DNA of 6,322 nucleotides from JAYEHL01 sp041653935 (lineage in GTDB: Bacteria; Chloroflexota; Dehalococcoidia; E44-bin15), in contig JBAZEO010000124.1 of NCBI GenBank assembly GCA_041653935.1, forward strand, positions 1 through 6,322, written 5' to 3'. Position 1 is the first letter of the stretch. Every line of letters starts with the position of its first letter. The notes under the pieces are model-generated. The model made no database searches and had not been told where the DNA came from. It saw only the letters and a list, made by a program, of their open reading frames with translations. This document shows positions 1 through 5,881 of the stretch, piece after piece. The translations under genes were made by a program, and so were the position numbers.

Positions 1-2
1 GG

Positions 3-773
3 TTCCTTATGGACGTGATCCTGCTCCCACTCATGCCGATTTTCATACTGCTGGTACGTTGGCTCTATATGCTGATCATCCAGTTCCGGAACTTCACGAA
101 AAATCTGTCGCTGAAATCGCTTCTGGAATTTGGATTCCTGATCAATCCAATCACAGGAGTACCGGCATGGACGCTTAAACTGCTCCAATGGGCGCTTGGT
201 GAGGGCACGATCCAGACCGCGATTACTTTCACGCTCGGGGTCGTGCAAGGCATCGGGGACTGGCTTTGGAGCGTTGCGAAGTGGATTTTCTTCGGCACCG
301 TGAAAGCGGTGAACTCCGTGATCAGCTTTGCGATCTCCGTGGGGTCGATGTTTACCGGATTCCTTGCCGGTGCCGCATCGTTCGGCCTCAGCATCCTGCA
401 ATGGCTCTGGGGATATGGTCAGGGCCCGGCAATCTCGCAGATCGCAATATCCTTCATAGCCAATCCAGTAGGGTGGATCTGGTCTTTCATCCAATCGCTT
501 TGGAGCGGGGGCAAGAGCCTCTATAACATCGCGGCGGGATCTCTCGGGCTTCCGAAACTGGAGACGGGCGGCACGGTCATGGAGACCGGTATCGCTGTTG
601 TGCACAAAGGGGAGACCTACAGCGGAGTGAACGGCAACGGGCAGGCAGGTACAGGCTCCGGAAAGGGCGATACGTACCAGTTCTACAACTACGGGCAAAC
701 CAAAACAGAATTGGAACTCTTCCAGAGATTCATGGACCTGATGAGACAGAAAGGAAAGGGGCTTACATTATGA
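3..773 (+). CDS. Tail tape-measure-like protein, C-terminal part (5' partial)
   Basis: The reading frame is open from the left edge of the window. The first in-frame ATG is at 9, but it has no convincing ribosome site in the few bases visible, so this is most likely the C-terminal part of a longer gene. Counting from that ATG, 254 residues are seen. Residues about 1-180 are strongly hydrophobic and rich in Trp, Phe and Gly, with several membrane-like segments and recurring W-x-W-S units (DWLWS, GWIWS). The end (about 181-206) reads LPKLETGG...ETGIAVVHKGET, a Gly-rich pattern often seen near the C-terminus of phage tape-measure proteins, followed by a Gly/Ser linker and a charged tail. Tape-measure proteins set tail length and often carry hydrophobic segments that help DNA cross the host membrane. 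Its place directly before two tail-tip genes supports the call. A separate small membrane protein is the alternative. Confidence 0.68.
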   Translation, partial: FLMDVILLPLMPIFILLVRWLYMLIIQFRNFTKNLSLKSLLEFGFLINPITGVPAWTLKLLQWALGEGTIQTAITFTLGVVQGIGDWLWSVAKWIFFGTVKAVNSVISFAISVGSMFTGFLAGAASFGLSILQWLWGYGQGPAISQIAISFIANPVGWIWSFIQSLWSGGKSLYNIAAGSLGLPKLETGGTVMETGIAVVHKGETYSGVNGNGQAGTGSGKGDTYQFYNYGQTKTELELFQRFMDLMRQKGKGLTL

Positions 774-1195
774 CGTATTCTTGCACGCTCGCAAATCAAG
801 CCGGGACCGTATCGGTTGACTTCGCAGGAACCTATGAGGGCGGTAACGGCCCGCAATATTCCTACGTGAACGAAGTCGCCATTCTTGAAGTACCGGCAGA
901 TGCCACGGGGAACACACAGGCAACGGCAATGGACCTCAAATATACGCAGGAGAGCGTCAGTATCCGGGGGCAGTTCAAAGACGGCATCGGTGCGGGGGAT
1001 TGGACAACTCCGGGATCGACCAAGTTTGAAAAACTACTGAAACTCTCAAAGGTTGAGGTCCTGCCCCTGGTCTTCACCTGGCCGGCATCAACAAAAACGT
1101 GGTATTGCGTCGTTACCCGGTTGACCGTAGGGGAGCAGGGCGGGCGTATCGAGGTATCGTATGATATCAACCTCAGGATCGTGGCGAACGCATGA
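770..1195 (+). CDS. Tail component between tape measure and hub (Dit-like position)
   Basis: This 141-aa protein starts at an ATG that overlaps the preceding stop codon (ATGA), with AGGGG about 8 bases upstream as ribosome site. It has no signal peptide or membrane segment and its pattern is beta-rich: alternating hydrophobic strands, a central RGQFKDG segment, and a C-terminal stretch (about 85-138) of strands separated by short Gly-rich turns ending in YDINLRIV. In long-tailed phages a small beta-rich protein between tape measure and hub is commonly the distal tail protein or a LysM-less baseplate adaptor. Position, size and secondary-structure pattern fit that role, but no family motif could be recognised with certainty. 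It overlaps the next gene by 4 bases, so the three tail genes are probably translated in a coupled way. Confidence 0.6.
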   Translation: MTYSCTLANQAGTVSVDFAGTYEGGNGPQYSYVNEVAILEVPADATGNTQATAMDLKYTQESVSIRGQFKDGIGAGDWTTPGSTKFEKLLKLSKVEVLPLVFTWPASTKTWYCVVTRLTVGEQGGRIEVSYDINLRIVANA

Positions 1196-3558
1196 CGCTC
1201 ACTGTTGATTTTGATTCCCTCCCGCGTACGTTTTATATGCCGACCGGGGGCAGCGTAGTGGTCCGGTTCATCGACAAATCAGTGACCACAAACGGCGTGG
1301 TGAACTCATGGGCGTGGACATTCGGAGATACCGGCACCGCATCCACTCAGAACCCGTCGCATACGTACACCGCAGCCGGTACTTATGACGTATCGCTGAC
1401 GTGCAACGATTCGGGGGGCACCGGGGCGACTGCCGTAACCAAAACCGCGTGGATCAAGATCGAAGCCGGTACTTTCACGCCACCGGCCCAGAACACCGCG
1501 TTCCGGAACATCACGATCTTTGTCTACGAGCGATCGAGCGAAGCCGCGCCAAAGGGCACCTGCATCTGTCGGGCAAAAACAGCGGCGTGCAACCTGTTCT
1601 TTACCAATCTGCAAGTCCAGGGTTACATTACGAAGGCCGGGAAGGCTACGTTTGATGTCACCAACGCGGGCGGCGGAACAGCGGATGAGATCGATCTCTT
1701 TGAGTCCGGCACCGTGGGCCGGTACAAGAACGTCGCCATTATTGCCGGGTATGATGTGATCTGGTCCGGCAAGATGACCATCGCCAACAAAGAGTTGATG
1801 AGCCAGCCGAGCACTACTCCGCAAAAGGCCATGTACCATTGCGAGGCGTATTCCGATATCAAGAAACTCGCGGATTGGAATATCATTGCTGCGAATCAAT
1901 CAACCCAGGTGGGGAAATCCGCCGGGCAACTCGCGGCGCTGATCTGCGCTACAAACTCTGGAGAGCCGGACTTTATAGGTACTCGAGGGGGATTTATCGA
2001 TCCTTCCGGTACCGCGCTTCAGATGACGCTTTCCGATACCGATAAACTCACGGCGTTCTCTACGCTGACCGGTGCCACGGATTACGATTGGCGTACTCGG
2101 ATGGAAACCATGCTGTTCCAGTACGCGACATTCAACGGAACAAACCTCACCACGATCACGAGCGCCGGGCTCACAACCAATGCCCTTATTGGGTCGTGGA
2201 TCTTATTCCCGACTACGAACTATCTCCTCTCCGGCACATCAACGCCGAATTATTCTGGGGTTCTCGCGTGGGGCCGTATCACGGCCAATGATGCAACAAC
2301 GATCACCGCTGCCGTAAGTGGTGCCGCTACGGTGCCGCTTGCGACGGATAAGTGTCTGATCGTGCAGGTCCCGCTCCTGGATGTTTCCAGTGATCTTGCA
2401 GAGACAACAGCGGTACGATCATTCACAAATAATCTGAATGTCGTGAAGTTCGCGAACTCGGATAATAAGGACGATCTTTTTACGAAGGCAATCGTAAAAG
2501 GAAAAGATACCGTTACCGGCAAAACCGAAGCCGTAAGTGTGGCGGCGGTCACGCTCTTTGACTCTTCAAAAATGGTCTTCGGCCACTCCACGATAATAAC
2601 CTACCGAACAATGGGATATGTGGCAGGATATGAGGAAGGCGCTGCCGATGCCGGGGCATCGAGCTACATCTACCTGAGCGGATGGGGTTGGGCAAATCCT
2701 AGTGTATCATCGTTTGGGGTTTGGTATGCATTGGCTGTAACACCAACAACCGGGGGAAGTTATGGGGCAGGCAATCAATTTAAAAATCCAACAGAAATGA
2801 CGTGGCAAGGTCAGAAAGTAACCCAGATCACGTACAATGCATCCGCTCTTTCTGCCGCATGGAAAACTGTTGGATCGATGGCATTCTATTATTATTCGAA
2901 TGGGACTGTTTATGGAATGCCAATATACGTTAAATCGTATTCAGATATCGATTGGTCAACCGGCGCAATGTCTGGGCAGCCACAACTCAAAGTAGGTTTT
3001 GAGCTGTACACAATTTATGGGACAACAACAACCTCTGCCGGGACTGATGCCGTTTATGGTCCGTACATTCTTCATTATCCCCCAGTCGGATCAAATATCC
3101 CATACCCCCACGGACCGGGTTGTATTATCTGGAGAAATTCATATTACAGTGAAACGTCACCAGTAGCCGGATCCGCTGTGGCTGTCAACGGCATTATTAA
3201 TAAAACGATTCAATCCGACGAAGGAAACACTAAAGGCGATTTTGAAGTCATGGCCGCAAATGCCCTTATCCAAGGTTCTCAATATTACCAGAAATCAACA
3301 ATGTCCGTGAGCTATTACCAATTTACTGCAAACCGCGTCCGTGATGGCGTGCAACTCACCGGGCCTGCAATGATCCGCGAAGGACAAAGGATCGCTATTG
3401 TGCCGGCAACCGGCGTAACCGCAATAAGCAGGCAGGTTGTCGGATGGGAATTTGACGCCTCGACAATGACATTTAAATTGACCCTTGGAGACTACATAAA
3501 AGATATCTACAACACCATCAACGCCAACACCGCCGCCACTCAAAAAGCATTAATATAA
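1192..3558 (+). CDS. Baseplate hub / tail-tip protein with N-terminal PKD domain
   Basis: This 788-aa protein starts at an ATG overlapping the previous stop; its ribosome site is weak. Residues about 18-92 form a PKD domain: the core WTFGD is at 42-46, NPSHTY at 54-59, followed by AAGTYDVSL. PKD is an Ig-like fold common on archaeal surface proteins. From about 104 the chain resembles central tail hub proteins (gp27/siphovirus hub type): FDVT at 154, the strand GYDVIWSG at 186, a YDW motif at 298-300, the strand NNLNVVKF followed by AIVKGKD, and a C-terminal PAMIREGQRIAI...LTLGDYI typical of hub ends. Two stretches look inserted: about 315-394 (beta-rich) and about 465-680 (Tyr/Gly/Ser-rich, AT-rich codons). 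The protein probably sits at the tail tip and may contact the host surface. Hub assignment is by pattern and gene order; the role of the insertions is inference. Confidence 0.72.
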   Translation: MTLTVDFDSLPRTFYMPTGGSVVVRFIDKSVTTNGVVNSWAWTFGDTGTASTQNPSHTYTAAGTYDVSLTCNDSGGTGATAVTKTAWIKIEAGTFTPPAQNTAFRNITIFVYERSSEAAPKGTCICRAKTAACNLFFTNLQVQGYITKAGKATFDVTNAGGGTADEIDLFESGTVGRYKNVAIIAGYDVIWSGKMTIANKELMSQPSTTPQKAMYHCEAYSDIKKLADWNIIAANQSTQVGKSAGQLAALICATNSGEPDFIGTRGGFIDPSGTALQMTLSDTDKLTAFSTLTGATDYDWRTRMETMLFQYATFNGTNLTTITSAGLTTNALIGSWILFPTTNYLLSGTSTPNYSGVLAWGRITANDATTITAAVSGAATVPLATDKCLIVQVPLLDVSSDLAETTAVRSFTNNLNVVKFANSDNKDDLFTKAIVKGKDTVTGKTEAVSVAAVTLFDSSKMVFGHSTIITYRTMGYVAGYEEGAADAGASSYIYLSGWGWANPSVSSFGVWYALAVTPTTGGSYGAGNQFKNPTEMTWQGQKVTQITYNASALSAAWKTVGSMAFYYYSNGTVYGMPIYVKSYSDIDWSTGAMSGQPQLKVGFELYTIYGTTTTSAGTDAVYGPYILHYPPVGSNIPYPHGPGCIIWRNSYYSETSPVAGSAVAVNGIINKTIQSDEGNTKGDFEVMAANALIQGSQYYQKSTMSVSYYQFTANRVRDGVQLTGPAMIREGQRIAIVPATGVTAISRQVVGWEFDASTMTFKLTLGDYIKDIYNTINANTAATQKALI
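3550..3558 (+). promoter_or_regulatory. Candidate archaeal TATA box for the 3579 gene
   Basis: TTAATATAA overlaps the last codons and stop of the hub gene. Its centre lies 25 bp upstream of the ATG at 3579, the usual TATA-to-start-site distance in archaea. The ATG has no ribosome site nearby, so a leaderless transcript is plausible. The match could be chance in an AT-rich stop region. Confidence 0.35.
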
Positions 3559-3566
3559 GGTACGCT

Positions 3567-3575
3567 TATTTTTTA
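3567..3575 (+). terminator. Possible T-tract terminator after the tail operon
   Basis: A run of six T (3569-3574) follows the hub stop codon by about 10 bases. Archaeal RNA polymerase can terminate at T-rich tracts without a hairpin. No stem-loop was found. It lies inside the putative promoter-to-start interval of the next gene, so the two roles would have to coexist. Confidence 0.22.
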
Positions 3576-3578
3576 CCA

Positions 3579-3881
3579 ATGGGAGAAATCCGCAATTCTT
3601 GGGATTACCAGATTATTCTACCGCTCGTTATATCGTATCTCAAAGACCGTGCATGGCCGGTATCGGTTTCCAGCACCGTGATTCAGGATCATATCGAGGC
3701 GTTGCCGGAAATAGACGGAAGGCGAATCGTCAGGATCGAATGGGATATTGCCCATGCGCTCAACGATTGCGGGTACCGGCGCGTTTCCAATACGGGAAAA
3801 GGGTTCGTTAGAACGTCTCTTGGTATCCAGACTGTGCCAGATCCGGCAGCGTTTCGGGAACTTCGGGAAATTTCAGTTTAA
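3579..3881 (+). CDS. Hypothetical protein, possible winged-helix fold
   Basis: This is a 100-aa soluble protein of unrecognised family. No in-frame alternative start lies upstream; the ATG lacks a Shine-Dalgarno sequence but has a TATA-like element 25 bp upstream. The layout could suit a small winged helix: a helix around ILPLVISYLKDR (13-24), a second stretch VSSTVIQDHI (30-39), a helix IEWDIAHALNDCGY (53-66), then a short strand/wing with VSNTGKGFVRT. Helix-turn-helix pieces with a following Gly-rich wing are typical of DNA-binding modules, including C-terminal modules of some viral primases and helicases, but no diagnostic residue is present. Its stop overlaps that of the convergent gene on the other strand. 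It sits between the tail module and an accessory gene, where regulators or host-modifying genes are often found. Function is unknown; DNA binding is inference only. Confidence 0.6.
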   Translation: MGEIRNSWDYQIILPLVISYLKDRAWPVSVSSTVIQDHIEALPEIDGRRIVRIEWDIAHALNDCGYRRVSNTGKGFVRTSLGIQTVPDPAAFRELREISV

Positions 3882-4357
3882 ACCAATCGTTCGCGCGGAT
3901 GTAACCCAGTACCTTTTTTCTGAAATCCCTTCATATCCCCCAGAATTCGCGTTTTGCCATCATAATAAACTTCAACGGCAGCATGAAGGATTTTTGTACC
4001 TTGTACATCACCCCATATAATCGTATTAGGAATTCCCTGGGAGTCCAAGATTGCGTGCATCACCTGTGCCCGTTCGCTGCAATCCCCATACCCGTCATTA
4101 ATTGCACGTTGGGCAGATTTTACGGCGCGGCTATCAAAAATATTAGTTTGGTACTTGATTGCATCCATTGTCCATATCTCTGTGAGCGTCACGAAGGACT
4201 CGATATCAGATCTATCCGGGTCCATAAGTGAACTGCCTATGTGTTCCGGTGTCTCACCATACACCTTATTGATTGTCAGTTCTCCAGCGCACATTTGAGT
4301 GAGGGCAAAGACAACGACCAGTGCCGCTGCAACCAAAACCCATATTCTGTTTTGCAT
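3878..4357 (-). CDS. Transglutaminase-like protein with N-terminal signal/anchor
   Basis: The open frame extends upstream to 4702, but the ATG at 4357 is chosen because it begins a typical signal sequence (MQNR, then hydrophobic residues 5-23) and a TATA box lies 27 bp upstream; the upstream extension would read through the divergent promoter and antisense to two Cys-rich genes. The 159-aa product has GDCSERA with Cys93, LHAAVEVY with His125, and ILGD with Asp141, the order and spacing expected of the transglutaminase/papain-like fold (Cys on a helix, His and Asp on following strands). It is likely exported and held outside the membrane as a cysteine peptidase, amidase or inactive relative. 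Methanogen virus pseudomurein endoisopeptidases share this fold, but the pseudomurein-binding repeats are absent. It is the only leftward gene here, AT-richer than its neighbours, so it behaves like a moron expressed independently. Confidence 0.68.
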   Translation of the reverse strand: MQNRIWVLVAAALVVVFALTQMCAGELTINKVYGETPEHIGSSLMDPDRSDIESFVTLTEIWTMDAIKYQTNIFDSRAVKSAQRAINDGYGDCSERAQVMHAILDSQGIPNTIIWGDVQGTKILHAAVEVYYDGKTRILGDMKGFQKKGTGLHPRERLV

Positions 4358-4380
4358 GGTTTTACTGTATTCCCGTGCCG

Positions 4381-4393
4381 GTATATATTTTTT
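4381..4393 (-). promoter_or_regulatory. TATA box of the leftward transglutaminase-like gene
   Basis: Read on the - strand, the sequence is A-rich followed by TATATA (4382-4387), centred about 27 bp upstream of the ATG at 4357. The upstream A-run could serve as a BRE-like element. No ribosome site precedes the ATG, so transcription may start at or very near the start codon. Confidence 0.5.
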
Positions 4394-4394
4394 G

Positions 4395-4431
4395 GGGTAA
4401 AAAAATAAATAAAAACATTTATAAGGGTAAA
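4395..4431 (+). repeat. Direct repeat GGGTAAA in the divergent promoter region
   Basis: GGGTAAA occurs at 4395-4401 and again at 4425-4431, exactly 30 bp apart. One copy lies just upstream of the leftward TATA box and the other just downstream of the rightward one. Such a placement could be a pair of operator half-sites, but a 7-base repeat in AT-rich DNA can be chance. Confidence 0.25.
4403..4425 (+). promoter_or_regulatory. Rightward promoter of the early-type operon (A-rich element plus TATA)
   Basis: An A-rich stretch (4398-4415) precedes TTTATAA (4418-4424). The TATA centre is about 26 bp upstream of the ATG at 4447. An alternative TATA in AATAAATAAA (4404-4413) would give a start site near 4433 and a short leader including GGTG at 4439-4442. 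This is the only substantial intergenic gap before the rightward gene run, so it is the probable operon promoter. Confidence 0.5.
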
Positions 4432-4446
4432 GGATAATGGTGTAGT

Positions 4447-4569
4447 ATGGCAACGAAAAAGAAGGCCGTGAAAAAGGCATGTCCCGGCTGCGGGAAAGGT
4501 TATGGGATGAACACCCGGAAGGATGGTACAGTACGGTGCAGGCTCTGCGGATATGAGGGGCGGCCATGA
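4447..4569 (+). CDS. 40-aa zinc-ribbon protein
   Basis: This short gene lies just downstream of the rightward promoter. The product begins with a Lys-rich stretch (MATKKKAVKK) and then has CPGC at 12-15 and CRLC at 31-34, two zinc knuckles separated by 15 residues with a Gly-rich first half and VRC-RLCGY at the second, a classic zinc-ribbon arrangement. Such mini-ribbons are common in archaea and their viruses and may bind nucleic acid or protein partners; the Lys-rich N-terminus favours nucleic acid. The stop TGA overlaps the next ATG (ATGA). The in-frame ATG at 4447 is the only sensible start; the ATG at 4437 meets a stop after two codons. A weak GGTG ribosome site lies 4 bases upstream. 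The zinc-ribbon call is firm from the cysteines; the role is unknown. Confidence 0.8.
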   Translation: MATKKKAVKKACPGCGKGYGMNTRKDGTVRCRLCGYEGRP

Positions 4570-4835
4570 AACCGTTTGACTGCCCGCCCACCGGTGCCGC
4601 ATCGGATTGCGCCCTGTGTCCGGCTGATATCAAGCGCCAGTGTACCCCCCCAAACAAACCCATCCCATCATTCCACTGCGTAGGGGAATGGGACGACTGC
4701 AAGAAGCATCGCGGTGCCGGACTTGGATGCCCGCATGTGAAGATGTGTCAGGAAAAAACTGGAGGGATAATCGACGCAGAGAGGGCCAATGAGGCGTTGG
4801 TGATGGTTGCGCAGCTCAGGGAGAGATCCGCATGA
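4566..4835 (+). CDS. Cysteine-rich hypothetical protein (8 Cys)
   Basis: This 89-aa protein starts at an ATG overlapping the zinc-ribbon stop, with GAGGGG 5 bases upstream as a good ribosome site. Cysteines lie at 6, 15, 18, 26, 38, 45, 55 and 61, with His at 37, 48 and 57; the C-x2-C at 15-18 and Cys-Pro contexts (CPPT, CPAD, CPHV) suggest a metal site, zinc or possibly Fe-S. The last third (about 67-89) is a charged helix, DAERANEALVMVAQLRER, without cysteine. There is no signal peptide, so it should act in the cytoplasm. I do not recognise the family. Its position second in an early-type operon, beside other Cys-rich small proteins and a MazG-like enzyme, fits a viral takeover or regulatory protein, which is inference. 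Confidence 0.75.
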   Translation: MKPFDCPPTGAASDCALCPADIKRQCTPPNKPIPSFHCVGEWDDCKKHRGAGLGCPHVKMCQEKTGGIIDAERANEALVMVAQLRERSA

Positions 4836-5599
4836 CCGACGCCCCCGTGAACAAAGGCATCCTTACGGATAAGGAAGGCGCTGGATTCCCCGGCTGCCGG
4901 ATCCTTGTCGATGGACAGGAGAAGGATCAACCCTTCACCGTGCTGGATTTCGTGCGGAAATACCTCGACCCCATCCCAAAGAAGGCGCGGGTATGCTTCC
5001 AGACGAAAGACGGGAAGATCTCAAAGATCTGGCCGGAGCCGGTAGCACCATCAGAAGCGCAGAAGGTGATCGATGCGGAGAACGCGGCGGGTGATGCACG
5101 GAAAGCCGCAAACGATGCGTATGTCAAAGAGCTGGCAGGCGCACCGAAAAACCCCGTAGAGGCGACTACCAAGATCGTACAAGGGCAGATCATCGCCATT
5201 GATCAGGGAACGCATACAATTGAGGTCAAGGATAAGGTCGGTGTGCGGCACCCGATGATGTGGGCCGGCCCGCTGAATGACAGCATGGCCCGGCTGAAAC
5301 AGTGGTTCTTTGTATCGATCAGCGCCGAGAAGTCCGGGGAGTACTGGCGGGTCATTGATCAAACGTATTTCAAGAGGCCAGAGGACTGGCCGGTACATGG
5401 AGGGGGATCTGGAGGATGGAAAGGACAACCACGGAACGAGCGGATCATAGTGCTGCAATCAACGCTGAAGGTATGCGCCGAAGTATGGACGCACACGCAC
5501 ATGAAAATTGATGATCTGGATTTTGAGCGAGGGATGGATGAGATTGTAGCCCGAGCCATCAAAGACACGGACACGCTGATGAAAGCCGGGGGATCGTGA
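4832..5599 (+). CDS. Hypothetical early protein, possible OB-like core
   Basis: This 255-aa cytoplasmic protein starts at an ATG overlapping the previous stop, with AGGGAGAG about 6 bases upstream. Visible parts are: an N-terminal domain (about 20-70) with FTVLDFVRKYLDP and a Lys-rich strand pair; a charged Ala-rich helical linker (about 73-103); a beta-rich core (about 114-180), with GQIIAIDQGTHTIEVKDK followed by KQWFFVSISAE and YWRVIDQTYF, whose strand order could form an OB fold; a Gly-rich hinge (189-196); and a C-terminal helical part, RNERIIVLQSTLKVCAEVW, to the end. The hinge plus a helix starting with an (R)xxxIxxQxxLKxAxE-like motif recalls C-terminal segments of some phage proteins found near recombination or replication genes. 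A nucleic-acid-binding or replication accessory role is therefore possible but unproven; no catalytic motif is seen. It is the largest gene of this operon. Confidence 0.72.
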   Translation: MTDAPVNKGILTDKEGAGFPGCRILVDGQEKDQPFTVLDFVRKYLDPIPKKARVCFQTKDGKISKIWPEPVAPSEAQKVIDAENAAGDARKAANDAYVKELAGAPKNPVEATTKIVQGQIIAIDQGTHTIEVKDKVGVRHPMMWAGPLNDSMARLKQWFFVSISAEKSGEYWRVIDQTYFKRPEDWPVHGGGSGGWKGQPRNERIIVLQSTLKVCAEVWTHTHMKIDDLDFERGMDEIVARAIKDTDTLMKAGGS

Positions 5600-5799
5600 T
5601 GCAGTCCCACAAATGTGCCCATCTTGACACCGCGGGGGATCAGTGTCGGTGCGATGAGCATTGCCAGTACAAACTGACAACGGCAACCACCGGGTTTATG
5701 GGCCCGGTCATATGTGGAAAGGATCAGATCCTTGCAATTCAAGCGGACCGGGAACCTGAATTTGATGGCACGGAAATCACAATCGGGGGTCCGCAATGA
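5599..5799 (+). CDS. Cysteine-rich hypothetical small protein (66 aa)
   Basis: A GTG at 5596 lies directly before an ATG at 5599; the ATG is preferred because it overlaps the previous stop by one base (TGATG) and follows a G-rich ribosome site (5588-5592). The 66-aa product has Cys at 6, 16, 18, 22 and 39 and His at 4, 8 and 21, concentrated in the first 40 residues (SHKCAHLD, QCRCDEHC), which could bind one metal ion. The C-terminal third is acidic and cysteine-free (REPEFDGTEITIGGPQ). There is no signal peptide. I do not recognise the family. It is clearly part of the operon by spacing, and is followed by a still smaller Cys protein with another stop/start overlap. Confidence 0.68.
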   Translation: MQSHKCAHLDTAGDQCRCDEHCQYKLTTATTGFMGPVICGKDQILAIQADREPEFDGTEITIGGPQ

Positions 5800-5879
5800 C
5801 CATCTACCAGTGCTCCGTATGCGATCCCAATGATCCCTGCATCCTCTCGCGTGCCGGAAAGCTTGCAGTAGGTGAGTGA
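5796..5879 (+). CDS. 27-aa Cys-containing microprotein
   Basis: This very short frame starts at an ATG overlapping the preceding stop (ATGA), with GGGGG (5785-5789) as a ribosome site 6 bases upstream. It encodes MTIYQCSVCDPNDPCILSRA and seven more residues, ending in GE. Cysteines at 6, 9 and 15 form a C-x2-C-x5-C pattern with a following CIL, resembling the knuckle of small phage zinc proteins but lacking a fourth clear ligand. Its own stop lies within the ribosome-site region of the MazG-like gene, so translating it may help load ribosomes there. The precise overlap on both sides and good ribosome site argue that it is real; a purely coupling role without a functional product is possible. 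Confidence 0.55.
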   Translation: MTIYQCSVCDPNDPCILSRAGKLAVGE

Positions 5880-5881
5880 CG

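Noticed and set aside
368..381. CCGGTGCCGCATCG also present near 4591
   Set aside because: A 14-base match in coding DNA with similar codon preference (Gly-Ala-Ala-Ser type codons) in unrelated genes; no wider similarity, so not an attachment site.
1306..1899. Long - strand open frame of 197 codons opposite the hub gene
   Set aside because: It is a shadow of GC-rich codons in the hub gene; the sense frame has clear PKD and hub motifs and the antisense product has no recognisable pattern.
2690..3300. Variable region of a diversity-generating retroelement in the hub
   Set aside because: No template-like repeat or reverse transcriptase is seen in the window, and the Tyr-rich stretch is not at the protein C-terminus.
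3852..3869. Tandem TTCGGGAA repeat, 9-bp period, near the convergent stops
   Set aside because: It is explained by the coding repeat FRELRE; only two copies and no clear hairpin or T-tract to make a terminator.
4358..4702. N-terminal extension of the - strand transglutaminase-like frame up to 4702
   Set aside because: It would run through the divergent TATA boxes and antisense to the zinc-ribbon and Cys-rich genes, and it would bury the signal sequence that begins at the ATG at 4357.
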